From: Sulfitobacter albidus | GTDB lineage: Bacteria; Pseudomonadota; Alphaproteobacteria; Rhodobacterales; Rhodobacteraceae | Direction of reading: 5' to 3' | Assembly: GCF_018200035.1 (NCBI RefSeq) | Contig: NZ_CP073581.1 | Coordinates: 1,794,501 to 1,858,500 of the forward strand | DNA: 64,000 nucleotides | Part shown: positions 40,863-50,648 of the stretch, piece after piece | How positions within the stretch are numbered: the first letter of the stretch is position 1 | Layout: every line of letters begins with the position of its first letter | The notes under the pieces: generated by a model | Database searches by the model: none | What the model was told of the DNA's origin: nothing | The model's input: the letters and a program-made list of their open reading frames with translations, nothing else | Program-made: the position numbers and the translations under genes

Positions 40863-43201
40863 AACGGCACGTCATCCGCCGCCGACAGGAATTTCGCCAC
40901 GACCTTCTTGTCACCGGCCTTTTCGAACGCGACCTCCAGCTTGTCGCCCTCGATCCCCTGGATCGTGCCATAGCCAAATTTCTGGTGAAACACCCGCTCC
41001 CCCATGGTGAAGCTGCTGCTGGCCGTCATGTCGATGGTCATGTTCTTGGCCTCGGCGGGCTGGCTCATCCCGCGCTGCCCGCTGCGCGCCTGCAGGCGCC
41101 GCCAGCCGGGCGAGTTGTAGACATTGGCGTTCGCCGCCTCCTCGTGCAGCGTGCTGGTGGGCATCGCCGCCCCAAATCCGCCACCATAGAGCCCCGGCGG
41201 CGTCAGTACGTCCACGTGATCCTCGGGCAGCTCGTCGATGAACCGCGACGGCATCGCCGATTGCCACTGCCCGAATATCCGCCGATTGGCGACAAAACTG
41301 ATGGTACAAATCTCTTCCGCGCGCGTGATCCCCACGTAGGCCAGCCGCCGCTCTTCCTCCAGCCCCGCCTGCCCGCTTTCATCCATCGAGCGTTGCGAGG
41401 GAAACAGCCCATCCTCCCAGCCCGGCAGGAACACGGCCGGAAACTCCAGCCCCTTGGCGGCGTGCAGCGTCATGATGCTGACCTTCTCGCCGCCCTCTTC
41501 GGTCTCGTTGTCCATGATCAGGCTCACGTGTTCGAGGAAGCCTTGCAGGTTCTCGAATTGCTCCAGCGCCTTGACCAGTTCCTTGAGGTTTTCCAACCGG
41601 CCGGGCGCCTCGGGCGTCTTGTCGTTCTGCCAATGCCCGGTATAGCCGCTCTCGTCGAGGATGATCTCCGCCAGCTCCACGTGGCTCACGTCCGCGTCGC
41701 CCACCATGCGCGACCAGCGGTCGATCCCGTCAATGAGCAGCCGCAGCTGCGCGCCGCCCTTGCCGCCAATCCCCTGATGCGCCAGCAAAATCCGCGCGCC
41801 TTCCACCAGGTTGGTGCCATGTTCGCGCGCCGTGCGCTGGATCTTTTGCTGCGCCACATCGCCCAAACCCCGCTTGGGCGTGTTCACGATCCGCTCGAAC
41901 GCCAGATCGTCGTCGGGGCTGGTGACGACGCGGAAATACGCCATCGCATCGCGGATCTCCAACCGCTCGTAGAATCGCGGCCCGCCGATTACCCGGTAGG
42001 GCAGACCGATCGTCAAAAACCGATCCTCAAAGCTACGCATCTGGTGGCTCGCGCGCACCAATATGGCCATGCTGTCGAGCCCGAAGGCCCGCAGCCCGCG
42101 GGTGCCACGCTGCATCGCCTCGATCTCCTCGCCGACCCAGCGCGCCTCCTCATCCCCGTCCCAATGCCCGATCAGGCGGACCTTTTCCCCCTGCTCGGCC
42201 TCGGTCCAAAGCGTCTTGCCCAGACGCCCCTTGTTGCCCGCGATCACGCCAGAGGCGGCGGCCAGGATATGCGGGGTCGAGCGGTAGTTCTGCTCCAACC
42301 GCACCACATGCGCGCCGGGAAAATCCTTTTCAAACCGCAGGATATTGCCCACCTCGGCCCCGCGCCAGCCATAGATCGACTGATCGTCGTCGCCCACGCA
42401 ACAGATATTCTTGTGCCCGCCCGCCAACAGCCGCAGCCACAGGTACTGCGCGACGTTGGTATCCTGATACTCGTCCACCAGAATATAGCGGAACCAGCGC
42501 TGGTACTGCGCCAGCACGTCCTCGTGGGTCTGGAATATCGTGACCATATGCAACAGCAGATCGCCAAAATCGCAGGCGTTCAGATCCTTCAGCCGCTGCT
42601 GATACTGCGCGTAGATCTCCACGCCCTTGTGGTTATACGCCCCTGCATCGGCGGCAGGCACCTTGTCGGGCAACAAAGCGCGGTTCTTCCAATCATCGAT
42701 GATCCCCGACAGCATCCGCGCGGGCCAACGTTTGTCGTCAATGCCCTCGGCGGCCACCAGCTGTTTCAAGAGCCGCAGCTGATCGTCGGTATCCAGTATG
42801 GTGAAGTTCGACTTCAACCCCACCAGCTCCGCGTGCCGCCTCAAAAGCTTCACACAGATCGCGTGGAACGTACCCAGCCAGGGCATCCCCTCGATCTGCT
42901 GGCCCAACATGCTGCCCACACGGTTCTTCATCTCCCGCGCGGCTTTGTTGGTGAACGTCACCGCCAATATCTCATTGGGCCGCGCGCGCCCCTGCTGCAT
43001 CAGATGCACGATCCGCGCGGTCAGCGCGCGGGTCTTGCCCGTGCCCGCCCCCGCAAGCATCAACACAGGGCCCTCCAACTGCTCCACCGCCGCGCGCTGC
43101 GCGGGGTTAAGCCCGTCAAGGTAGGGCTGCGGCCGCGCAGCCATGGCCCGCGCGCTCAGCGATGCGCTTTCAAAAGCGTCGGATTCGTCGAAACTGCTCA
43201 T
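40859..43201 (-). CDS. uvrD: UvrD/PcrA-type ATP-dependent DNA helicase
   Basis: This 780-residue superfamily 1A helicase unwinds DNA 3'-5' in nucleotide-excision and mismatch repair. Its motifs are Q (LNPAQRAAVE), I AGAGTGKT (50-57), Ia VTFTNKAAREM, II VDEYQDTN, III GDDDQSIYGWRGA, IV LEQNYRST, V MTLHAAKGLEF and VI VGITRAEE. The C-terminus (EKFGYGTIQGIEGDKLEV-like Tudor fold) is the RNA-polymerase-binding region of UvrD/PcrA. The start at 43201 (MSSFDES) is preferred to the longer frame. Whether to call it uvrD or pcrA cannot be settled here. Confidence 0.94.
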   Translation of the reverse strand: MSSFDESDAFESASLSARAMAARPQPYLDGLNPAQRAAVEQLEGPVLMLAGAGTGKTRALTARIVHLMQQGRARPNEILAVTFTNKAAREMKNRVGSMLGQQIEGMPWLGTFHAICVKLLRRHAELVGLKSNFTILDTDDQLRLLKQLVAAEGIDDKRWPARMLSGIIDDWKNRALLPDKVPAADAGAYNHKGVEIYAQYQQRLKDLNACDFGDLLLHMVTIFQTHEDVLAQYQRWFRYILVDEYQDTNVAQYLWLRLLAGGHKNICCVGDDDQSIYGWRGAEVGNILRFEKDFPGAHVVRLEQNYRSTPHILAAASGVIAGNKGRLGKTLWTEAEQGEKVRLIGHWDGDEEARWVGEEIEAMQRGTRGLRAFGLDSMAILVRASHQMRSFEDRFLTIGLPYRVIGGPRFYERLEIRDAMAYFRVVTSPDDDLAFERIVNTPKRGLGDVAQQKIQRTAREHGTNLVEGARILLAHQGIGGKGGAQLRLLIDGIDRWSRMVGDADVSHVELAEIILDESGYTGHWQNDKTPEAPGRLENLKELVKALEQFENLQGFLEHVSLIMDNETEEGGEKVSIMTLHAAKGLEFPAVFLPGWEDGLFPSQRSMDESGQAGLEEERRLAYVGITRAEEICTISFVANRRIFGQWQSAMPSRFIDELPEDHVDVLTPPGLYGGGFGAAMPTSTLHEEAANANVYNSPGWRRLQARSGQRGMSQPAEAKNMTIDMTASSSFTMGERVFHQKFGYGTIQGIEGDKLEVAFEKAGDKKVVAKFLSAADDVPF

Positions 43202-43382
43202 GGCGCAAAAGCTAGCGCCCCCGGCAGCAAAAGAAAAGCGCGTTCGCCAATTGTTCTCCACCTGCACCGCCGCCCGCAAATGGGCCGTGCCCCCGCCTCA
43301 TTGTGCCAAAAATACGCACATCCCGCCCCCGCCACACAGAGCAACCCTAGACAGCGCCGCACGCCTGCCCCCAAATGCGCCT

Positions 43383-44528
43383 ATGGACCTGCACGCAAAA
43401 TACCCCGCCATCGCCGATCTGCGCGCCCGCGCGCGCCGCCGGATCCCGCCGTTCGTGTGGGAATACCTCGACAGCGGCACGGGGGCCGAAGCCACCAAGG
43501 CGCGCAACCGCTCGGCCCTTGACCGTATCGGCATGATGCCCTCGGTGCTGCACGGCGAATTCACCCCCGATCTCTCGACCACCCTGATGGGCCGCGACTA
43601 TCCCCTCCCCTTCGGCATCGCGCCCATCGGCATGTCGGGTCTGATGTGGCCCGATGCCGAAGGGCATCTGTCCCGCGCCGCCCGCGCCGCAGCACTCCCT
43701 TACGCCATCTCCACCGTCGCCACGCAAAGCCCCGAGGACATCGCCCCGCATCTGCCCGACACCGCGTGGTTCCAGATGTATCCGCCGCGCGACGAGGCGA
43801 TCCGCCGCGACATGCTGGACCGCGCGCGCGCCGCAGGGTTCAGCGCGCTCATCCTCACCGTCGATGTGCCCGTCGCGAGCCGCCGTGAACGGCAGGTCCG
43901 CTCGGGGCTGACCAATCCCCCGCGCCTCACCCCGCGGCTGCTGGCGCAGGTCGCCACCCGGCCCGCCTGGGCCGCGGGCATGGCGAAACGCGGGATGCCG
44001 CATATGCGTGGCCTCGATAAATACGCCAATGCGGCGACGCAGGGGCTCTCGCCCACGGCGCATGTGGGGTATCTTTTGCGCACCGCGCCCGATTGGTCCT
44101 ATGTCGATGCGCTGCGCGCCGAATGGGAGGGCGATTTCATCGTCAAGGGCGTGCTGCGCGGCGAGGACGCGAGCCGGTTGACCGATCAGGGCGTCGATGC
44201 GATCTGGGTGTCGAACCACGCAGGCCGCCAGTTCGACGGCGCCCCCGCCAGTATCGAGGCGCTGCCGGAGGTGCGCGCCGCTACCGATCTGCCGCTGATC
44301 TTCGACAGCGGGATCGAAGGCGGGCTCGACATCCTGCGCGCGCTGGCGCTGGGAGCGGATTTTGTCATGCTGGGGCGCGCGTTCCATTACGCGCTCGGCG
44401 CCTTGGGCGCCGGCGGCCCCGCGCATCTGATCGACATTCTGCGCAAGGATCTGGTGGCCAACATGGGCCAGCTCGGCGCGCGCACCCTCTCGGATCTGCC
44501 GCCGACGCTCCCGCTCAGCGCTTACTGA
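43383..44528 (+). CDS. FMN-dependent alpha-hydroxy-acid dehydrogenase (LldD family)
   Basis: This 381-residue TIM-barrel flavoenzyme oxidises an L-2-hydroxy acid such as L-lactate to the keto acid. Typical segments are PPFVWEYLDSGTG, PFGIAPIGMSGLMWPDAE, the catalytic base H279 in VSNHAGRQFDGAPAS, and DSGIEGGLDILRALALGADFVMLGR for FMN phosphate. Length matches L-lactate dehydrogenase LldD, but glycolate or mandelate specificity cannot be excluded. No permease or regulator is adjacent. It overlaps the convergent lipoprotein gene by seven bases. Confidence 0.9.
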   Translation: MDLHAKYPAIADLRARARRRIPPFVWEYLDSGTGAEATKARNRSALDRIGMMPSVLHGEFTPDLSTTLMGRDYPLPFGIAPIGMSGLMWPDAEGHLSRAARAAALPYAISTVATQSPEDIAPHLPDTAWFQMYPPRDEAIRRDMLDRARAAGFSALILTVDVPVASRRERQVRSGLTNPPRLTPRLLAQVATRPAWAAGMAKRGMPHMRGLDKYANAATQGLSPTAHVGYLLRTAPDWSYVDALRAEWEGDFIVKGVLRGEDASRLTDQGVDAIWVSNHAGRQFDGAPASIEALPEVRAATDLPLIFDSGIEGGLDILRALALGADFVMLGRAFHYALGALGAGGPAHLIDILRKDLVANMGQLGARTLSDLPPTLPLSAY

Positions 44529-45073
44529 GCACGCACGCTCACCTCCCCGTCGACAAAACGCAGACTGCTGTCGCCGGGCGGGAACGGACGGCCATCGGCG
44601 CCCAGAGAGCTGATGACGTAATCCTCGCCATCCTCGAAATAGAACGCACAGACCTTGCCGCCGAATTGCTCGATCAACAGGTTCGTCGCCTCGCGCAGGA
44701 AGTCCCCCATGCCATCGCTGTCCGACGCCGTCAGATCGCCGGGGGTGATGCAGGTGCCGCCGTTCTCGATCCGGCCCCGGCTCGTCAGGGTCACCCGTTC
44801 GATCTCGCCCGAAAGGCCCCGCACGGCGCCGGTCTCGACCGCGACCACGCGGTTGCCCGACACCCGCGCCTTGATCAGCGAGGCGCAGCTGTTGTCGGAG
44901 GCACGGTAGTCCACGCAGCCCGTCTTGCCCCCGTGCACCGCCAGCAGGCTGCGCACGTCCACCTGCGCGCCCTTCTCCAGTTCCTTGATCGCAAAGGGAT
45001 CGGTGGGGGCACAGGCGGCGATCAGCAGCGCGGCGCCCAGACTTGCGGCAATCGTCAGGGGGCGGTGAAACAT
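44522..45073 (-). CDS. Putative lipoprotein, unknown function
   Basis: This 183-residue protein has a signal peptide ending in the lipobox LIAAC (Cys at about 21), so it should be lipid-anchored. The mature domain has three or four further cysteines (GKTGCVDYRASDNSCASL, GGTCITPGDL, VCAFYF) that may form disulfides. No family recognised. The ATG at 45073 has an AAGGAG seven bases upstream; the longer open frame is not supported. Confidence 0.78.
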   Translation of the reverse strand: MFHRPLTIAASLGAALLIAACAPTDPFAIKELEKGAQVDVRSLLAVHGGKTGCVDYRASDNSCASLIKARVSGNRVVAVETGAVRGLSGEIERVTLTSRGRIENGGTCITPGDLTASDSDGMGDFLREATNLLIEQFGGKVCAFYFEDGEDYVISSLGADGRPFPPGDSSLRFVDGEVSVRAQ

Positions 45074-45257
45074 TGGGCACTCCTTGGAAAATCCTGCCGC
45101 AGCGTAGCCCTGGCGCCCCCCGACAATCAAGCACGCAGGCGTTGGGGGATGGACACCACCGCGCGGGCCACTACGCTTCTACCCAGTCCCCCGGATTGCG
45201 GCGCCCGCGCCTTTGCGCGTAAAGATGCCGCAGAACTCACAGCAGATAGGCCCCGAC

Positions 45258-48200
45258 ATGCCCGAATTTCGCAAGATCCTCATCGCCAACCGCGGCGAGA
45301 TCGCAATCCGTATCATGCGCGCCGCCAACGAGATGGGAAAGAAAACGGTCGCCGTCTTTGCCGAAGAGGACAAGCTGGGCCTGCACCGTTTCAAAGCCGA
45401 TGAAGCCTACCGCATCGGCAAGGGTCTGGGGCCCGTCGCCGCCTACCTGAGCATTGACGAGATGATCCGCGTGGCCAAGGCGTCGGGCGCCGACGCGATC
45501 CACCCCGGCTACGGCCTGCTGTCCGAAAACCCCGATTTCGTGGACGCCTGTGCGCAAAACGGCATCACCTTCATCGGCCCCAAGGCCGAAACCATGCGCG
45601 CGCTTGGCGACAAGGCATCGGCGCGGCGCGTCGCGATCGAGGCCGGTGTGCCGGTGATCCCGGCGACCGAGGTGCTGGGCGACGACATGAAAGCCATCCG
45701 CAAAGAGGCGACCGAGGTCGGCTACCCCCTGATGCTCAAGGCCAGCTGGGGCGGCGGCGGGCGCGGTATGCGCCCGATCAATTCCGAGGACGAGCTCGAA
45801 GAGAAAGTGCTCGAAGGGCGCCGCGAGGCCGAGGCCGCCTTTGGCAACGGCGAGGGCTATCTGGAAAAGATGATCCTGCGCGCCCGCCACGTCGAGGTGC
45901 AGATCCTTGGCGACACCCACGGCGAAATCTACCATCTTTACGAGCGGGACTGCTCCGTGCAGCGCCGCAACCAAAAGGTGGTTGAGCGCGCCCCCGCCCC
46001 CTACCTGACCGAGGCGCAGCGCGCCCACGTCTGCGAGCTGGGCCGCAAGATCTGCGCCCACGTGAACTATGAATGCGCGGGCACCGTCGAATTCCTCATG
46101 GATATGGAGACGGAGGAGTTCTACTTCATCGAGGTGAACCCCCGCGTGCAGGTCGAACACACCGTCACCGAAGAGGTCACCGGCATCGACATCGTGCGCG
46201 CCCAGATCCTGATTGCCGAAGGCAAGAGCATCGCCGACGCGACCGGCAAGGCCTCCCAGGACGACGTGCAGCTGTCGGGCCACGCTCTGCAAACGCGCAT
46301 CACCACCGAGGATCCGCTCAACAACTTCATCCCCGACTACGGCCGCATCACCGCCTTCCGCGAAGCAACCGGCATGGGCATCCGCCTTGACGGCGGCACG
46401 GCGTATTCGGGCGGGGTCATCACGCGCTACTACGACAGCCTGCTGGTCAAGGTCACCGCCAAGGCGCAAACCCCCGAACAGGCCATCGCCCGCATGGATA
46501 GAGCCTTACGCGAATTCCGCATCCGGGGCGTTTCGACCAACATCGCCTTTGTCGAGAACCTGCTCAAGCATCCCACGTTCCTCGACAACACCTACCACAC
46601 CAAATTCATCGACCAGACGCCCGAGCTTTTCACCTTCGAGGCGCGGCGCGACCGGGGCACCAAGGTGCTGACCTACATCGCGGACATCTCCGTCAACGGC
46701 CACCCGGAGACCAAGGACAAACCGATCCCCGCCCGCGCCGCCCGCCTGCCCCAACCGCCCGAGCTGCGCGCGGAGCCGCAGATGGGCACGCGCAACCTTC
46801 TGGAGCAGAAGGGCCCGCAGGCCGTGGCCGACTGGATGGGCCAGCAGCGCCAACTGCTCATCACCGACACCACCATGCGCGACGGCCATCAATCGCTTCT
46901 GGCGACTCGGATGCGCAGCCACGACATGATCAAGGTCGCACCGGCCTACGCCGCCAACCTGCCCACGCTCTTTTCGATGGAGTGCTGGGGCGGGGCGACC
47001 TTCGACGTGGCTTACCGGTTCCTGCAGGAATGCCCGTGGCAGCGCCTGCGCGATCTGCGCGAGGCGATGCCGAACATTATGACGCAAATGCTGCTGCGGG
47101 CCTCCAACGGCGTGGGCTATACCAACTACCCCGACAACGTCGTGCAGCATTTCGTCGCCACCGCCGCCGACACCGGCGTGGACGTGTTCCGCGTCTTCGA
47201 CAGCCTCAACTGGGTGGAAAACATGCGCGTCGCCATGGACGCCGTGCAAGAGGCGGGCAAGGTCTGCGAAGGCACGATCTGCTATACCGGCGACATCTTT
47301 GATCCCGACCGCGCGAAATATGATCTCAAATACTACGTCCAGATGGGCAAGGATCTGAAGGCCGCAGGCGCGCACGTGCTGGGCCTCAAGGATATGGCGG
47401 GCCTTTTGAAACCGGCACAGGCGCGCAAGCTGGTCACCGCGCTCAAATCCGAGGTCGGCCTGCCCATCCACTTCCACACCCACGATACCGCCGGCATCGC
47501 CTGCGCCACGATCCTCGCGGCCAGTGAGGCCGGCGTCGACGCCGTCGATTGCGCGATGGACGCGTTTTCGGGCAACACCTCACAGGCCACACTCGGCTCG
47601 GTGGTCGAGGCCTTGCGCCACACCGACCGCGACACCGGGCTCGACATGACCGCCGTGCGCGAAATCTCGGACTACTGGGAAGAGGTCCGCCACCAATACG
47701 CGGCGTTCGAGACCGGGATGCAGGCGCCCTCGTCCGAAGTCTATCTGCACGAGATGCCCGGTGGGCAATTCACCAACCTCAAGGCACAAGCCTCCTCTCT
47801 CGGCCTCGATGAACGCTGGCCCGAGGTCGCGCGCACCTACCACGACGTGAACCTGATGTTCGGCGACATCGTCAAAGTCACGCCAAGCTCCAAGGTCGTG
47901 GGCGACATGGCCCTGATGATGGTGTCGCAGGGTCTCACCCGCGCGCAGGTCGAAGACCCCAAGACCGATGTCAGCTTCCCGGAGTCGGTGATCGACATGA
48001 TGCGCGGCAATCTCGGCCAGCCGCCCGGCGGCTTCCCAGACGCCATCGTGAAAAAGATCCTCAAGGGCGAGGCGCCCAACACCGACCGCCCCGGCGCCCA
48101 TTTGCCGCCCGTCGATTTCGACGCCCTGCGCGCGGAGCTGCGCGACAAGACCGGACAGGCCGAGATCGACGACGAGGATCTGGCAGGCTACCTGATGTAC

Positions 48201-48698
48201 CCCAAGGTCTATCTGGATTACACCGACCGCCACGCGCTCTACGGTCCCGTGCGTACCCTGCCCACGCCCACGTTCTTTTACGGGATGGAGCCGGGCGACG
48301 AGATCACCGCCGAAATCGACCCCGGCAAGACGCTGGAAATCCGCCTGCAAGCCATCGGCGACACCAATGAGGACGGCGAGGTCAAGGTGTTCTTTGAACT
48401 CAACGGTCAGCCCCGCGTGATCCGCGTACCCAACCGTCTGGTCAAAGCCACCACCGCGCAGCGCCCCAAGGCCGAGCTGGGCAACGATGCCCACATCGGC
48501 GCCCCGATGCCCGGCGTCGTTGCCACCATCGCCGTGGCGGCGGGCCAGCAGGTCAAACAGGGCGATCTGCTGCTCACCATCGAGGCGATGAAGATGGAAA
48601 CCGGCCTGCACGCCGAACGCGACGCCACCGTCAAAGCCGTGCACGTCACCACCGGCGGCCAGATCGACGCCAAGGATCTGCTGGTCGAACTGGAATAA
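45258..48698 (+). CDS. pyc: Pyruvate carboxylase
   Basis: This biotin enzyme carboxylates pyruvate to oxaloacetate with ATP and bicarbonate, replenishing the TCA cycle. The 1,146-residue protein has a biotin carboxylase ATP-grasp domain at about 1-450 (KILIANRGEIAIRIMRAA, KASWGGGGRGM). The carboxyltransferase TIM barrel follows at about 530-830 (DTTMRDGHQSLLATRMR, the carbamylated lysine region VLGLKDMAGLL, HFHTHDTAG). An allosteric/PYC-OADA region and a C-terminal biotinyl domain with K1112 in EAMKMET complete it. Length is that of the alpha4-type enzyme. Monocistronic. Confidence 0.97.
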   Translation: MPEFRKILIANRGEIAIRIMRAANEMGKKTVAVFAEEDKLGLHRFKADEAYRIGKGLGPVAAYLSIDEMIRVAKASGADAIHPGYGLLSENPDFVDACAQNGITFIGPKAETMRALGDKASARRVAIEAGVPVIPATEVLGDDMKAIRKEATEVGYPLMLKASWGGGGRGMRPINSEDELEEKVLEGRREAEAAFGNGEGYLEKMILRARHVEVQILGDTHGEIYHLYERDCSVQRRNQKVVERAPAPYLTEAQRAHVCELGRKICAHVNYECAGTVEFLMDMETEEFYFIEVNPRVQVEHTVTEEVTGIDIVRAQILIAEGKSIADATGKASQDDVQLSGHALQTRITTEDPLNNFIPDYGRITAFREATGMGIRLDGGTAYSGGVITRYYDSLLVKVTAKAQTPEQAIARMDRALREFRIRGVSTNIAFVENLLKHPTFLDNTYHTKFIDQTPELFTFEARRDRGTKVLTYIADISVNGHPETKDKPIPARAARLPQPPELRAEPQMGTRNLLEQKGPQAVADWMGQQRQLLITDTTMRDGHQSLLATRMRSHDMIKVAPAYAANLPTLFSMECWGGATFDVAYRFLQECPWQRLRDLREAMPNIMTQMLLRASNGVGYTNYPDNVVQHFVATAADTGVDVFRVFDSLNWVENMRVAMDAVQEAGKVCEGTICYTGDIFDPDRAKYDLKYYVQMGKDLKAAGAHVLGLKDMAGLLKPAQARKLVTALKSEVGLPIHFHTHDTAGIACATILAASEAGVDAVDCAMDAFSGNTSQATLGSVVEALRHTDRDTGLDMTAVREISDYWEEVRHQYAAFETGMQAPSSEVYLHEMPGGQFTNLKAQASSLGLDERWPEVARTYHDVNLMFGDIVKVTPSSKVVGDMALMMVSQGLTRAQVEDPKTDVSFPESVIDMMRGNLGQPPGGFPDAIVKKILKGEAPNTDRPGAHLPPVDFDALRAELRDKTGQAEIDDEDLAGYLMYPKVYLDYTDRHALYGPVRTLPTPTFFYGMEPGDEITAEIDPGKTLEIRLQAIGDTNEDGEVKVFFELNGQPRVIRVPNRLVKATTAQRPKAELGNDAHIGAPMPGVVATIAVAAGQQVKQGDLLLTIEAMKMETGLHAERDATVKAVHVTTGGQIDAKDLLVELE

Positions 48699-48704
48699 AC
48701 CGAC

Positions 48705-48736
48705 GGGCCGGGGGATAGCCCTCCGGCCCCCGGCCC
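48705..48736 (+). terminator. GC-rich hairpin after pyc
   Basis: A 10-bp perfect stem GGGCCGGGGG/CCCCCGGCCC (48705-48714, 48727-48736) starts six bases after the pyc stop. There is no T-run, so it is a probable but unproven terminator or 3' RNA stabiliser. Confidence 0.5.
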
Positions 48737-48875
48737 CTCCAAAACCACAAACCACGGCGCGGCGCCCGGCGGCGGCCCCGCGCATCGCCGGGCTCTAACG
48801 CGCGCGATTGGGGCTACCGGTGCGCCCGCCACCTGCTAGGCTGCGCGTACCCTCACCCCCCGGATCGGAGCCGCC

Positions 48876-49265
48876 ATGTCCCTCACCCTCACCGCCCTCT
48901 ACGCCGCGCTGCTGACGCTGCTGTATCTGTCGCTCGTGGTGCGGGTGATCCGCTACCGGCGGGCGCATCTGATCTCGCTCGGCGATACCGGCGACAAGGC
49001 GCTGTTGAAACGCATCCGCGTGCAGGCGAATGCCGCCGAATACATCCCCCTCGGCATCGTGCTGATTGCGCTGGCCGAAGCACAGGGCGCGCCGGGTTTT
49101 GTGGTGCACGCGATGGGTGTCTCGCTGCTCGCCGGGCGCGCGATGCACGCCTTTGGCATGTCGCAAACCCCGCAGGTGATGAAGTGGCGGGTGGGCGGCA
49201 TGGCGCTGACGCTGCTGATGCTGGGTCTCTCGGCGCTGGGTCTGCTGGGTCACGCGCTCATCTGA
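48876..49265 (+). CDS. MAPEG superfamily membrane protein
   Basis: This 129-residue protein has four predicted membrane helices and the MAPEG pattern (SLVVRVIRYRR, then RIRVQANAAEYIPLGIVLI with the conserved N-x-x-E-Y/F-P, then GRAMHAFGM). Bacterial members related to YecN have uncertain function; eukaryotic members are glutathione transferases or leukotriene synthases. The ATG at 48876 has a CGGAG upstream. It lies just before tRNA-Gly on the same strand. Confidence 0.88.
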   Translation: MSLTLTALYAALLTLLYLSLVVRVIRYRRAHLISLGDTGDKALLKRIRVQANAAEYIPLGIVLIALAEAQGAPGFVVHAMGVSLLAGRAMHAFGMSQTPQVMKWRVGGMALTLLMLGLSALGLLGHALI

Positions 49266-49417
49266 CCGGCGGTGCACGCGCGGTGCACGCTCTGTGCACA
49301 CTGTGTGACTCGCCCATTTTGCCTCTCGATCCCCTGCCCCGGAAAAAATCGCGCATGGCGCGGAATTTCCTCTTGCGGCGCCCGGACGGGGCGGCTAAAT
49401 CACCCCCACTAACGGAT

Positions 49418-49492
49418 GCGGGCGTAGCTCAGGGGTAGAGCATAACCTTGCCAAGGTTAGGGTCGGGCGTTCGAATCGCCTCGCCCGCTCCA
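49418..49492 (+). tRNA. tRNA-Gly (GCC anticodon)
   Basis: A complete cloverleaf: acceptor stem GCGGGCG/CGCCCGC (49418-49424, 49482-49488), D arm with AGCTCAGGGGTAGAGC, anticodon stem TAACC/GGTTA around loop TTGCCAA (anticodon GCC), T loop TTCGAAT, discriminator T and encoded CCA. A restriction-modification pair lies directly downstream. Confidence 0.97.
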
Positions 49493-49521
49493 AATAAACC
49501 GAACCCCACGGTTTTGCTGAC

Positions 49522-49546
49522 AAGGTCGCCTTCGGGCGGCCTTTTC
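49522..49546 (+). terminator. Terminator of tRNA-Gly
   Basis: Stem AAGGTCGCC/GGCGGCCTT (49522-49530, 49535-49543) with a stable TTCG tetraloop is followed by a short T tail, 30 bases after the tRNA 3' end. Confidence 0.8.
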
Positions 49547-49674
49547 GCGTTTTGGGGCCTTGCCCGACGCGCCGCCGCCGCCTAGAACGAACGACGAACG
49601 CACCCCCTGCAGCACAGACGCCATTGCGCTTGGTCGCCACAAGGGGTTGTATGGGGAAAACGGGGGCACACGAC

Positions 49675-50634
49675 ATGCTGACATCGGTAGAGCTTTGCGC
49701 GGGTGCGGGCGGTCAGGCGCTGGGGCTTGAGGCCGCCGGATTTCATCACCGCGCCCTGGTCGAGATCGACAAACATTGCTGCGCCACCCTGCGTCACAAC
49801 CGCCCCGCGTGGCATGTGCTGGAACAGGACGTGCGCGATTTCAAGGAAACCGCAGGCGATTATACCGGCATGGATCTGCTGGCCGGTGGTCTGCCCTGCC
49901 CGCCTTTTTCCGTTGCGGGCAAACAACTTGGCGAGCAGGATGAGCGCAACCTTTTCAACGATGCAATCGACATCATCGACGCCGCCCGCCCCCGCGCGGT
50001 GATGATCGAGAACGTGCGCGGCTTTCTCGACGCGGTCTTCCACGATTACCGCGAGCGGTTGAAGACCCAGCTGGGCAAACTGGGGTATACGACCGACTGG
50101 CGCCTGCTGAACGCCTCGGACTACGGCGTGCCGCAACTGCGCCCGCGCGTGGTGATCGTGGCCGTGGAAAACGCCCGTGCCGCGCATTTCGACTGGCCCG
50201 AACCCAACCCCCACAACCCGCCAACGGTGGGCGACACCCTGCGCGATCTGATGGCCGCGCGCGGCTGGCGCGGGGCCGATGACTGGGCCGACAAGGCGGA
50301 TGAGATCGCGCCCACCATCGTCGGCGGATCCAAGAAACACGGCGGCCCCGATCTGGGCCCCACCCGCGCACGCAAGGCCTGGGCCACGCTGGGTGTCGAG
50401 GGGCGCACCATCGCGCCCGAAGCACCCGATCCGGGCCACAACGGCATGCCGCGCCTGACCGTGCCCATGGTCGCCCGGATCCAGGGCTTTCCGGACGATT
50501 GGCATTTTACCGGTGCCAAAACAAATGCTTACCGTCAGGTCGGCAATGCCTTCCCACCCCCCGTCGCCTGCGCCGTGGGCACCCAGATCGCCCGCACCCT
50601 GCGCAAGCGCGTGCTGCATCCCGTTCGCGCCTGA
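49675..50634 (+). CDS. DNA (cytosine-5) methyltransferase, partner of the NaeI-like endonuclease
   Basis: This 319-residue C5-cytosine methyltransferase has motif I ELCAGAGGQALGLE (6-19), motif IV GGLPCPPFS with catalytic Cys75, motif VI ENV (112-114), motif VIII QLRPRVVIVAV and motif X YRQVGNAFPPPVA. The short variable region lies between VIII and IX. It would protect host DNA from the endonuclease encoded 14 bp downstream. Recognition of GCCGGC is inferred from the partner's family. The start at 49675 is preferred; an ATG at 49651 with AAGGGG upstream is possible. Confidence 0.92.
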   Translation: MLTSVELCAGAGGQALGLEAAGFHHRALVEIDKHCCATLRHNRPAWHVLEQDVRDFKETAGDYTGMDLLAGGLPCPPFSVAGKQLGEQDERNLFNDAIDIIDAARPRAVMIENVRGFLDAVFHDYRERLKTQLGKLGYTTDWRLLNASDYGVPQLRPRVVIVAVENARAAHFDWPEPNPHNPPTVGDTLRDLMAARGWRGADDWADKADEIAPTIVGGSKKHGGPDLGPTRARKAWATLGVEGRTIAPEAPDPGHNGMPRLTVPMVARIQGFPDDWHFTGAKTNAYRQVGNAFPPPVACAVGTQIARTLRKRVLHPVRA

Positions 50635-50648
50635 CGCGGGCCGCGCCG

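Noticed and set aside
40130..43522. Very long plus-strand open frame (over 1,100 codons) opposite the helicase gene
   Set aside because: It is an antisense shadow of the GC-rich uvrD frame: composition is Arg/His/Gln/Pro-rich with no domain, while the minus strand encodes all SF1 helicase motifs.
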